Assembly (NCBI GenBank): GCA_944322395.1
Contig: CALUPA010000009.1
Coordinates: 1 to 51,205 of the forward strand
Reading direction: 5' to 3'
Length of the DNA stretch: 51,205 bases
DNA from: an uncultured Phocaeicola sp.
Lineage (GTDB): Bacteria > Bacteroidota > Bacteroidia > Bacteroidales > Bacteroidaceae
The translations under genes and the position numbers were made by a program. Shown piece after piece: positions 44,095 to 51,205 of this stretch (within the stretch, counting starts at the first letter, position 1; the number at the start of each line of letters is the position of its first letter). The notes beneath the pieces are model-generated. The model was not told the origin of the DNA. It did not search any database and saw nothing but the letters and a program-made list of their open reading frames with translations.

Positions 44095-44105
44095 CCTCAC
44101 GGTCA
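44095..44105 (-). repeat. Eleven-base repeat, copy downstream of the small ORF
   Basis: Minus strand TGACCGTGAGG. Here it is followed by TC, so GACC-GTGA-GGTC forms a perfect four-pair hairpin with a GNRA-type GUGA loop in the RNA. Confidence 0.7.
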
Positions 44106-44142
44106 TAATTTCAATCTAAAGGGTCATTCTTGACCCGCTTTT

Positions 44143-44241
44143 TTACTTTCTGTTTGCCTTGCTGTCGTTCAGCATTACATATCCCCAAATCATTGGGTCT
44201 GCATTGGCAATCATGTTAAAAATACTTTTTACCTTTTTCAT
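44143..44241 (-). CDS. Small 32-residue protein of unknown function
   Basis: A frame of 32 codons starts ATG at 44241 and stops TAA at 44143. It begins MKKVKSIFNMIANADPMIWG and ends YVMLNDSKANRK. An A-rich and AAAGGATAA stretch stands directly upstream of the ATG, a better ribosome site than most genes here. A 17-residue central part is amphipathic to hydrophobic, with charges at both ends, so membrane association is possible. A -7 box upstream, a long leader and a strong terminator downstream argue for a real short transcript. I do not recognise a family. Confidence 0.65.
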   Translation of the reverse strand: MKKVKSIFNMIANADPMIWGYVMLNDSKANRK

Positions 44242-44293
44242 AATGTTATCCTTTCTTCTTTAAGTTAATAAAACTTTTTCTCTCTAGGGCGAG

Positions 44294-44304
44294 CCTCACG
44301 GTCA
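44294..44304 (-). repeat. Eleven-base repeat, copy in the leader of the small ORF
   Basis: Minus strand TGACCGTGAGG, identical to 44095-44105. Here flanking GGC and GCC can lengthen the GUGA-capped hairpin (GGCTGACCGTGAGGCTCGCC). Confidence 0.7.
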
Positions 44305-44398
44305 GCCTTCGAATTTTACCTTAATCATTTACCTATTAACCTTAAAATTATTTATGTGTTTAGTTAAGTTTTGAACCTTTTGTTCTTTAATTACACTG

Positions 44399-44406
44399 CA
44401 AAGATA
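44399..44406 (-). promoter_or_regulatory. Probable -7 box of the small-ORF transcript
   Basis: Minus strand TATCTTTG. The start near 44392 gives a leader of about 150 bases. No TTTG is seen at -33. Confidence 0.5.
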
Positions 44407-44499
44407 GAGCCTTTTTTGTTATAAAATATGTTTTACGACATGTTTTTTACTTTTTGTAGGGTTTTATTGATGTAAATCAAAAGATTCAGCTATTATTGT

Positions 44500-44535
44500 A
44501 ATAATGTCATGAAAGTATTTTATCATGCCATTATT
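44500..44535. promoter_or_regulatory. Inverted repeat, candidate operator of the kinase-regulator operon
   Basis: AATAATGTCATGA (44500-44512) and TCATGCCATTATT (44523-44535) are complementary at 12 of 13 positions with a 10-base gap. It is about 100 bases upstream of the kinase start and about 100 bases upstream of the leftward -7 box. Confidence 0.55.
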
Positions 44536-44637
44536 GACATATATTGAATGTTATAATCTAAGCTATATCAAATCTATAGTTTGGTTTTGATATTATTATT
44601 ATTTTATGAGTATATAAATTTATAATATTATATAGGT

Positions 44638-46554
44638 ATGGTAAGAAATGTGTTTATTATTTTCTTTTATTTAATTATTTGTATTGGTCATACTGTTGGA
44701 AGTAATCCTGGCATTGACAGCTTGAAGCAAGTCTTGTCAGTAAAAGTTGGTAAGAACTTACCGCAAGAACGTTTAGCTGAAATTTATTTGATGTTGAGTG
44801 AAGAGTATGAATCTGCAAATCCGGATTCGTTAATATTTTTCACAGAGAAGGGGTTGGAATTGTATGATAAACCGGATTACAAAAGTTGGATATATTTGAG
44901 ACTTCTTAATTCAAAGGCTACTTATTTTTATTCGGAAGGGAATTTTGATAAAGCTAAATCTTTATATCTTGAATTATTGAAGTATGCCTCACTGATAGAG
45001 CCGCGTGATTATAATTTTGAAGCGACTGTTTCTATGTCTGCAGGTGTATCGTATAGAAAGTTAGGAATGACTGATTCTACATTATTTTATTATAATAAAG
45101 CTACTGATTTAGGTAAGATTTCCGGTGACAAAAGTACACTTTCATCAATTTATTATAATATCGGAGCTATGTATTTTGCAAGAGAAAGATATAACGATGC
45201 ATTGTCGAATGCAGAAACTGCTGCCAAATATGCTGCAGAGGTTGAAGATATAAATATGTACATGTATGCTAGGATATTGTTGGCATCAGCCTATTCCAGA
45301 ATGGGGAAGTTTGCAGAAGCTTCTGAAATTCTTAAGAAAAATGTAGAAGATGCTCTAAAAAAGAATTTTACATTGTTGGCAATGAGTTCTTTCAGTCCGT
45401 TACTTAGTACATATCAATTATGGGGAAAGAAGGACTCGGCAAGAATATACCTTAGCAAATATGAGAAGTATATTGAAGCAATTCCTGCTGGTAGCCCTAC
45501 TGCACTTGAAATGTTGGGAGTTCGTGCAAGCCTATACAATTGGATGGGAGAACATAAAAAGAGTCTGGATATCCTTTTGGGTAATCCGCAAATGTTGGCA
45601 CAGATTTCATACGATGCTTACAATAGGTTATTGGCACATAATTATGAAGCTTTGGGTGACTACAAAAATGCTTTTAAAAGGATTCAGGAGGCGTATGCGT
45701 ATGGTGATTCATTGATGAAAACTCGCGTAAATACAGAAATGTCTGAACTGAATGCTAAGTTGAATTTAAATGCTAAAGAATTGGAAATCTCAAGACTTGA
45801 AAATGCACATGCCAGACAGAAGGCTGCAAATCTACGTATAGGTATTTACATGGGGGTGATTATTGTTGTATTGTCAATTATTGTATTGATATTACAGCAT
45901 AAACGTAAAATTCAGCGAAAAGAATCAGAATTGATTTCAGCAAAAAGATATATTGATGGGCTGGAGAATGAACGTAAACGTTTGGCAAAAGACTTGCATG
46001 ATGGTGTATGTAGTGATTTGCTTGGTGTTATTATGCAAATAAAGAGTAATGATGTTTCTGATGAGCAAAGAGACAAGGCTGTCTGTATGCTTGAAGATAT
46101 CCGATTGGGAGTAAGATCCATCTCGCATGAGTTGATGCCTCCAAGTTTCCAGTTTACTGATTTGGATGAGATGTTATGTAATTATTTTGCCAAAACCGAG
46201 CGTCAAACAGGAATACATATTGAATATAAATCACATTCTGATAAAGATTGGAATCATATTCCTCATAAAGTAGGTTATGAAATGTATCGTATAGTGCAGG
46301 AGATTATCAGTAATTTCTTAAAACATGGAGATAATTCCTCAATTTTTATAAATATGATTCAGGAAAAAGAAATGTTGGAGTTGACGGTCAAACATAATGG
46401 AGTATGGAAAGATAATGAAAAAAGTGAAGGTATAGGCATGCGTACTATAGATGACAGACTTAAGACAATAGGAGGGGAGTATTTTATATCAAAAGGGAAC
46501 GAAGTCGTGCTTCAAATTACTGTTAATCTGTTAGGAAACATTGCAAAAGGGTAA
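44638..46554 (+). CDS. Histidine kinase with periplasmic TPR sensor domain (NarL-partner type)
   Basis: 638 residues. Signal peptide (IIFFYLIICIGHTVGS), then a periplasmic TPR region at about 40-350 (ALSNAETAAKYAAEV, YNIGAMYFARERYNDA) and a short coiled coil (LNAKLNLNAKELEISRLENAHARQ). One membrane segment (about 401-420) precedes the cytoplasmic HisKA_3 domain with the phospho-accepting H454 in RLAKDLHDGVCSDLLG. The ATPase N box is RIVQEIISNFLKHG and the G box EGIGMRTIDDRLKTIGG. The partner is the response regulator that follows. The stimulus is unknown; a TPR sensor suggests binding of a protein or peptide partner in the periplasm. Confidence 0.93.
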   Translation: MVRNVFIIFFYLIICIGHTVGSNPGIDSLKQVLSVKVGKNLPQERLAEIYLMLSEEYESANPDSLIFFTEKGLELYDKPDYKSWIYLRLLNSKATYFYSEGNFDKAKSLYLELLKYASLIEPRDYNFEATVSMSAGVSYRKLGMTDSTLFYYNKATDLGKISGDKSTLSSIYYNIGAMYFARERYNDALSNAETAAKYAAEVEDINMYMYARILLASAYSRMGKFAEASEILKKNVEDALKKNFTLLAMSSFSPLLSTYQLWGKKDSARIYLSKYEKYIEAIPAGSPTALEMLGVRASLYNWMGEHKKSLDILLGNPQMLAQISYDAYNRLLAHNYEALGDYKNAFKRIQEAYAYGDSLMKTRVNTEMSELNAKLNLNAKELEISRLENAHARQKAANLRIGIYMGVIIVVLSIIVLILQHKRKIQRKESELISAKRYIDGLENERKRLAKDLHDGVCSDLLGVIMQIKSNDVSDEQRDKAVCMLEDIRLGVRSISHELMPPSFQFTDLDEMLCNYFAKTERQTGIHIEYKSHSDKDWNHIPHKVGYEMYRIVQEIISNFLKHGDNSSIFINMIQEKEMLELTVKHNGVWKDNEKSEGIGMRTIDDRLKTIGGEYFISKGNEVVLQITVNLLGNIAKG

Positions 46555-46655
46555 AAATCACGGAATTCGGTGAAAATTGTTTCTGCAGATTTGTGTTCCT
46601 TTGTATTGTTAAACTATTTATACGATTATTTTTCTGTATATTGGTTTCTATAGTT

Positions 46656-47342
46656 ATGATTATAGATAAAAATGGAATGGAATACGAGAAACCTGCTGTA
46701 CTTCTTGTGGATGATCATGCTTTGATTCTTCAAGGCATTAAATTCGTTGTAGAAGGAATGTCCGAGATTGGGGAAGTATGTTTGGCATCTTCAGGGGTAG
46801 AGGCTATTAGGGCGATGAAGAGTAAGTTTTTTCAAGTTATAATTCTTGATATAGAGTTGCCTGATGTAAGTGGTTTCGAACTTATGGAAATTATTAGGCA
46901 TATGTCGCCTGATTCGCGTATTATTATAAACACGATGCATGAGGAAACGTGGATTGTGAAAAAAATGATTAGGATGGGAGCTGATGGAATAACTTTAAAA
47001 TCGGCTAATACTGAGGAAATAAGATCTGCATTGAAAACTGTACTGAATGGGGAGAAATTTTTTTGTGACGAATTTAACAGTATTAGGAAAATGCTAAGAC
47101 TTAATGGTGATACAAATGATTATCAGTCGTTACTGACAAAAAGAGAATTGGATGTACTTAAGGCGATATCAGCTGGTTTGCAGACTAAAGAAATAGCAGA
47201 ATCATTACATGTATCTGTAAATACGGTCGAATCGCATAGAAAGAGTCTGTTTTCCAAATTTCAAGTAAGAAATGTTGTGGAATTGGTAGTGAAAGCTATT
47301 GATAATGGTATAGTTCATCTTAAGTCTAGAAATAAATTTTAA
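46656..47342 (+). CDS. NarL/LuxR-type response regulator
   Basis: 228 residues from ATG 46656; ATG 46677 (MEYEKPAVLLVDDH) is equally plausible, and an earlier in-frame ATG at 46593 would add a hydrophobic stretch not expected in a regulator. The receiver domain has VDDHALILQG and the phospho-acceptor in VIILDIELPDVSG, with conserved T and K in IIINTMHEE and GITLKSAN. A LuxR helix-turn-helix follows: LTKRELDVLKAISAGLQTKEIAESLHVSVNTVESHRKSL. It starts 101 bases after the kinase and is likely its partner. It may act on the inverted repeat at 44500-44535. Confidence 0.92.
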   Translation: MIIDKNGMEYEKPAVLLVDDHALILQGIKFVVEGMSEIGEVCLASSGVEAIRAMKSKFFQVIILDIELPDVSGFELMEIIRHMSPDSRIIINTMHEETWIVKKMIRMGADGITLKSANTEEIRSALKTVLNGEKFFCDEFNSIRKMLRLNGDTNDYQSLLTKRELDVLKAISAGLQTKEIAESLHVSVNTVESHRKSLFSKFQVRNVVELVVKAIDNGIVHLKSRNKF

Positions 47343-47371
47343 AAACAATTCATTATAAATCTTTAAGTGAT

Positions 47372-48715
47372 ATGAAAGCATTTTATTCTTTTTTGCTGTT
47401 GGTGGCAGTTTCATTGACAGCTTGCGATGAAGCCTTGACAGAGAAACTTATCCAATTGGCAGACGGTACTTCTACTTCTCTAGTGTTTGATGCCAACTCG
47501 AATGGGGAAACAACTATTAAATTTACAGCAGATGCACAATGGACTGCGTCTGTAAGTGAAGTTGCTGTTTCAAAAAGTGGTGAGAGTATTTCATGGTTGA
47601 AGTTAAGTTCTTATGCAGGTAATGCTGGAGAAAACAGTATTACAATTTCGCTTCTGAAGAATTTTACAGGCAATACGCGTAAGGCCGAAGTCAGAATCGT
47701 TTGTGCTGACAGCGAAGTTATTATCTCTGTCGAACAGAAAGGAGATTCATCTACAGGTGTTGTTGTGAAACCAGTAAAGAAAATAGTTTACACAGAAGAT
47801 GACAATAGCTCTGCGGATACGGATTCTACTCCTTATGAAGAAGAATATACTATGGAATTTTCTTATGATAATACAGGAAGAGTAGCTCGTATTATAAAAA
47901 ATGAAACAGATTATAATGATGATAAATCTACTATAACATATAATTTTAATTATGATATAGTGGGTGAAATTCAAGTGGAAAAAGTTGAAAAGGAAGATTG
48001 GGATGAATACTCGGAAACTGAGAACTATGTAGTGAAACTTGATGACAGGGGTAATGCCACTAAAGTACAGAAAGCAGGCAGTTCTTGGCCTATCGCAGAA
48101 TTTGGATATACTGATGATGTACGTTTGGGTAAAATTGTGGAATATGAGTATGATAATGAAGTTGATTACCAAGATATATTTACTTACGAAAATGGTTTGA
48201 TGGTAAAATACACAAATATTTCTGAGTATGACGATACACATGAAATAACATTCGATGAATCATACTATACATCTAAATATCCAAATAATGGAATGGTAGA
48301 TATGATGGGATTCTTGAATTATGAGGCTGAATATGATTTCTTGTTCTATATAGGACGTATTGCTAGAACTAGTGATTATTTCTTTGAAAAAATGCCTTTT
48401 GACGACGAAGATGCAATTCTAAATAATGCTGGATATCAAGAAGAACCTGGAACTATATTGAAATTTAATTACAAATCGTCCAGAACAAGTGGCGATTCTA
48501 AGATTAAATGTGAATATGACAGCGAAGAGAATCTCACAAAAGTACAGATTTCTTATCCGTACGATGTATATGATGTGTATTATGAAATAAGGATTACAAA
48601 CGAGCTTTTTGATCCACAAATGCCTGAACTGGGTTATAAGGGTGTTTATCAGAATGAAAGGGAAACTAAAATAGGCTCAGGTAACGATTATGAAACATAT
48701 ACTGTAAGTTATTAA
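47372..48715 (+). CDS. Lipoprotein with BACON domain and DUF4595-like region
   Basis: 447 residues. The lipobox SLTAC gives lipidation at C18, followed by DEALTEK. Residues about 36-124 are a BACON domain (FTADAQWTASVSE, SWLKLSSYAGNAGENSITISLLKNFTGNTRKAEVRIV, IISVEQKG), a Bacteroidota-associated beta domain often thought to bind carbohydrate or protein. The rest resembles DUF4595, with YD-repeat-like motifs (YTMEFSYDNTGRVARII, YVVKLDDRGNATKV, IKCEYDSEENLTKV). It starts 29 bases after the regulator, so it is probably in one operon with it. Confidence 0.85.
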   Translation: MKAFYSFLLLVAVSLTACDEALTEKLIQLADGTSTSLVFDANSNGETTIKFTADAQWTASVSEVAVSKSGESISWLKLSSYAGNAGENSITISLLKNFTGNTRKAEVRIVCADSEVIISVEQKGDSSTGVVVKPVKKIVYTEDDNSSADTDSTPYEEEYTMEFSYDNTGRVARIIKNETDYNDDKSTITYNFNYDIVGEIQVEKVEKEDWDEYSETENYVVKLDDRGNATKVQKAGSSWPIAEFGYTDDVRLGKIVEYEYDNEVDYQDIFTYENGLMVKYTNISEYDDTHEITFDESYYTSKYPNNGMVDMMGFLNYEAEYDFLFYIGRIARTSDYFFEKMPFDDEDAILNNAGYQEEPGTILKFNYKSSRTSGDSKIKCEYDSEENLTKVQISYPYDVYDVYYEIRITNELFDPQMPELGYKGVYQNERETKIGSGNDYETYTVSY

Positions 48716-48724
48716 TTATAATTG

Positions 48725-48770
48725 TAAAAGAGTAACGGGGTGATAGTCCTTTTACTCTTTTATTGTTTTT
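48725..48770 (+). terminator. Hairpin between the BACON and FAS1 lipoprotein genes
   Basis: TAAAAGAGTA (48725-48734) and TACTCTTTTA (48753-48762) pair and are followed by TTGTTTTTTT. It may end transcription partially, so that the FAS1 gene is expressed less than the genes before it, unless it has its own promoter. Confidence 0.7.
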
Positions 48771-48785
48771 TTAATATAACTGAAT

Positions 48786-50570
48786 ATGAAAAAACTGTTA
48801 CTTTATTTAATCGGTTTCTCCTTCCTTACATTCATGTCGTGTACAACAGATGACGAAGTGATTCCTTCTGGAGGAGAAAAGGCTATTGATGAAATTGTAA
48901 AAACTTTGGAAGACAAAGAAGAAATCAGTGATTTTGTGGAAATTCTTAAATCCACAGATTTGTCAAATATTACTGATAGGACGTTGACAGTTTTTGCAGT
49001 CCGTAATATTGTTTCTGCATCACGTGGCTCATCGTCAGTGATTGATTCTGTTTCTATCAAACGCCATATAGTTAAAGGCAGTTATGCAAAATCAGATTTT
49101 GTGGATGGCAAAATACTTGAGAGTATCAGTGGGGATAAACTCTATATTACAAAAGATGGAAATGAAGTTTATGTAAATGGTGTGGTTATTGAAGGAGATG
49201 CTATACCTGTAGGTGAAAGTTATGTGTATATCATTTCTGAAGTTTTGGGGGATATAAATGAAACAGAGGACTCTTATACTACTACCATAAACGTTCGTGA
49301 ACTCATTTGGGAACAGGCATACGATGAGCCTTTGGAAGGAGTGCATGTATCTGTCAGCAATGCTGGAAATGATTCCTTGGGAATATGGACTGAAGGAGAG
49401 CATTTGGGTGATTGGGTGACAGATGCCAATGGTCAAATAGTGGTGAAACACACCTCAAAAGATATCGTTTTTTATGTTTACAAGGATGGTTATACGGATA
49501 AATATGAGAAATATATTATAAAGGGTGTCGATGAAAACGGTAGGTTTATTATTGAAGATACTAATGGTGACGGTCTGATAAACAATAATGACAAGGTGTT
49601 TTATCCTTTGCCATATCATTTAGGCTATGACGATGGTGAAATGGAATTGTCAGCAACGGCTTATATGATAGACATAGACAGTGAAGGAGTGGAACTTCCT
49701 TTGCCTGAAGCTTCTTCCGTTGAAACAAGATGGAGAGAGGTTATTAGTCAGTATATGATGGAAAATGTTTATTTGGAATCTAGACTGACTGAAGGGGAAT
49801 CATCTTTTGATTATAAAAATGATTTGATTGAGGCTTCTGAGAATTATTGGGAAACCGCTTACCTGACTCTTGACTGGGGGCTGTCATGTGTAAGATCTTT
49901 GGAAAAGGCAGGAGGATATTCTGAACTTGCCAATAGAATAAAGGTAGATATGTGCTTGATAAAAACACAGTTGTACGGATATTATAATATAACTGTGGGG
50001 TATTATGACAGGGTTGAGATGGATAAGACAATAGCTGATATAAATGAGTTGGTAAACAATGTTGATACAGATAATGAAAGATGCGCTTTACATTTGATGT
50101 TGGCCAAACTTTATTTGATCAAAAAAGATTATCAGGAATCATTGGCAAATTCTGAAAAGGTTATAAATTATGGTATCTATAGCTTAGGAAACAATGAAAA
50201 AATATGGGGTGGATATTATATATGGTTCCCTGAAGAAACTTATGTATATCCGTTATCGTATGGAGAAATCTTGTTGATGAATTCATATGCAAATCTTAAG
50301 GTTGCTAGAGTTGATAATGGATTGCATTTTTATAACATGTTGAGGCAGTATTTGAATCTGCCTGAGGTTTCCAGTTATAATAGCGGTGATATTATGAATA
50401 TAGGAAAAACTATACTTCCTGGAACTGGTCAACTTTACCCGTATGCAAGAATTACTGAGAGCAGTTTTGCTGTAGATGGTTTTGATGCATCAAAGAACAG
50501 ACTGTTGCCTATACCTATGTTTGCCTTGTCAGAATATAAGAACCTGATACAGAACGAAGGTTATTTCTAA
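48786..50570 (+). CDS. Chimeric lipoprotein: FAS1, carboxypeptidase-regulatory-like, calcium loop and SusD-like tail
   Basis: 594 residues. The lipobox FMSC is followed by TTDDEV, an acidic export-like signal, so surface display is likely. Residues about 30-155 form a fasciclin (FAS1) domain (ISDFVEILKSTDLSNITDRTLTVFA, VYVNGVVIEGDAIPVGESYVYIISEVL). About 170-255 look like a carboxypeptidase-regulatory domain. D258-D269 (DTNGDGLINNND) is a canonical EF-hand/dockerin calcium loop. The last 270 residues are helical with TPR-like repeats and end LLPIPMFALSEYKNLIQNEGYF, the C-terminal signature of SusD/RagB proteins. No SusC receptor gene follows or precedes it. FAS1 is an adhesion domain. Confidence 0.82.
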   Translation: MKKLLLYLIGFSFLTFMSCTTDDEVIPSGGEKAIDEIVKTLEDKEEISDFVEILKSTDLSNITDRTLTVFAVRNIVSASRGSSSVIDSVSIKRHIVKGSYAKSDFVDGKILESISGDKLYITKDGNEVYVNGVVIEGDAIPVGESYVYIISEVLGDINETEDSYTTTINVRELIWEQAYDEPLEGVHVSVSNAGNDSLGIWTEGEHLGDWVTDANGQIVVKHTSKDIVFYVYKDGYTDKYEKYIIKGVDENGRFIIEDTNGDGLINNNDKVFYPLPYHLGYDDGEMELSATAYMIDIDSEGVELPLPEASSVETRWREVISQYMMENVYLESRLTEGESSFDYKNDLIEASENYWETAYLTLDWGLSCVRSLEKAGGYSELANRIKVDMCLIKTQLYGYYNITVGYYDRVEMDKTIADINELVNNVDTDNERCALHLMLAKLYLIKKDYQESLANSEKVINYGIYSLGNNEKIWGGYYIWFPEETYVYPLSYGEILLMNSYANLKVARVDNGLHFYNMLRQYLNLPEVSSYNSGDIMNIGKTILPGTGQLYPYARITESSFAVDGFDASKNRLLPIPMFALSEYKNLIQNEGYF

Positions 50571-50643
50571 TGTAAGCTTTATTTACTAATGATATTAATG
50601 GAATTCTGAGGAAATATAAATCACAATTAAAAAAAAGAAGAGT

Positions 50644-51096
50644 ATGAAAGCAGTTAAATTTATTGGAATGATTGTTTTGAGCTTATTAATGGGCTTGAAT
50701 TTTGCTTCATGTAATAATGAAGATGATGTTGATGCCTCTAAGCTTGAAGGGGAATGGTTTCTTAAGAATGATGTAGGCTATGAACTTGACAAAACTACAG
50801 GTGAAAAGGATGAATGGAACGAAGGAGAGGGTGAGTATCCTGAAAAGATTATCATTAAGAATGTAAATGGTAATACTTATACAGGAGAATCTTTTACTAA
50901 ATATAATGACGTCTGGGAATCAGATGGAGGAAGCTTCTCTTTTACATTAGAAGGTAATAAACTTATACCTGTAGATACGGAAGATACAGAAGAACAAATT
51001 ACTATCAAAAGTCTGACATCTGATAAAATGGTTCTTGTTTCATCATATGAAGATGATAATTATAAGTTCTATGAGGAAATGACATATACAAGATAA
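50644..51096 (+). CDS. Small lipocalin-like lipoprotein, probably surface exposed
   Basis: 150 residues. The lipobox FASC is followed by NNEDDVDAS, a strong acidic export-like signal. The mature part starts SKLEGEWFLKNDVGYEL, as in lipocalin-like Bacteroidota lipoproteins, and ends in strands VLVSSYEDDNYKFYEEMTYTR. No function can be assigned. It closes the lipoprotein series 73 bases after the SusD-like gene. Confidence 0.8.
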   Translation: MKAVKFIGMIVLSLLMGLNFASCNNEDDVDASKLEGEWFLKNDVGYELDKTTGEKDEWNEGEGEYPEKIIIKNVNGNTYTGESFTKYNDVWESDGGSFSFTLEGNKLIPVDTEDTEEQITIKSLTSDKMVLVSSYEDDNYKFYEEMTYTR

Positions 51097-51205
51097 ATAA
51101 ATACTCAGAATTTCATAATATAAAAAAGGTAAGCTTCCAAAATTGACGTATTGACTAGTATGGCTCTTTCCCATACCTTCGTGCTAAACTTAAAACTTGA
51201 AAGAT
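51097..51205. other. Window-end sequence without a supported feature
   Basis: An AT-rich stretch with a small GTATGG/CCATAC hairpin at 51158-51176. I found no rRNA start, tRNA or open frame of weight here. Confidence 0.5.

Larger units (their letters stand above)
43953..44637. other. Divergent intergenic region with a small gene and regulatory repeats
   Basis: 685 bases between the helicase and kinase genes. It contains a minus-strand terminator (44046-44076), an 11-base repeat on both sides of a 32-residue small ORF (44143-44241), a -7 box (44399-44406) and a long inverted repeat (44500-44535). Each is listed separately. Confidence 0.8.

Noticed and set aside
44121-44140. Plus-strand terminator GGGTCA-TTCT-TGACCC followed by GCTTTTTT
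   Set aside because: No plus-strand transcript is expected to enter here; on the minus strand it lacks a U-run. It may be only part of the small-ORF transcript's 3' structure.
44095-44304. Target-site duplication of an inserted element around the small ORF
   Set aside because: The 11-base repeats lie within one transcript unit and each forms a GNRA hairpin; there are no terminal inverted repeats or transposase.
51121-51205. Start of an rRNA operon or tmRNA at the right edge
   Set aside because: No recognisable 16S start or tmRNA acceptor stem is present; only a six-pair hairpin is seen.

Overview
The window looks like chromosomal DNA of a Bacteroidaceae-type member of the Bacteroidota (Bacteroides or Phocaeicola-like); I infer this from content and did no database search. 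The signs are low GC, start codons without clear Shine-Dalgarno sequences, several promoters of the Bacteroidota type (TTTG, 19-21 bp, TAnnTTTG), lipoproteins with acidic residues just after the lipidated cysteine, BACON, SusD-like and DUF4348-like proteins, and a trpBEGDCFA operon. I see no insertion sequence, prophage or CRISPR array.

Layout. 1-2.1 kb: end of an unidentified gene, then a small outer-membrane barrel plus surface-lipoprotein operon (minus strand) with helically phased repeats upstream of its promoter. 2.1-9.2 kb: complete tryptophan operon (minus strand), headed by a 20-residue leader peptide with tandem Trp codons and a 17-bp terminator hairpin, the layout of ribosome-mediated attenuation. 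Most spacers of this operon carry repeat elements, including four tandem palindromic 22-mers between trpF and trpC. 9.2-17.1 kb: folB, a B12-dependent ribonucleotide reductase, a nitroreductase, dnaA, an MCE lipid-transport protein and a cell-wall amidase. 17.3-26 kb: folD, a CapA-like phosphoesterase, two identical tRNA-His genes, a membrane-anchored unknown, an MFS transporter, pheS, a DUF4348-like lipoprotein, murB and a beta-lactamase-fold hydrolase. 26-38.7 kb: a YgiQ radical-SAM protein, a large MG2-type envelope protein, an acyltransferase, pyrophosphate-dependent phosphofructokinase with tandem operator-like repeats upstream, a GH25 lysozyme, YccF, two transporters and prmA. 38.8-44 kb: a secreted Trp/Tyr/Gly-rich and Ser/Thr/Arg-rich protein with a FadL-like barrel, then a PIF1-like helicase with a TPR tail.

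44-51.1 kb is the most accessory-like part. It holds an unannotated 32-residue small ORF with a long leader, an 11-base repeated RNA hairpin element on both sides and its own terminator. Divergent from it runs a TPR-containing histidine kinase and a NarL-type response regulator, followed by three lipoproteins: BACON plus YD-like repeats; a chimera of FAS1, a carboxypeptidase-regulatory-like domain, a calcium loop and a SusD-like tail without a SusC partner; and a lipocalin-like protein. A nearly perfect inverted repeat lies between the small ORF and the kinase. I regard this block as the best candidate for an undescribed envelope-sensing or surface-display system.
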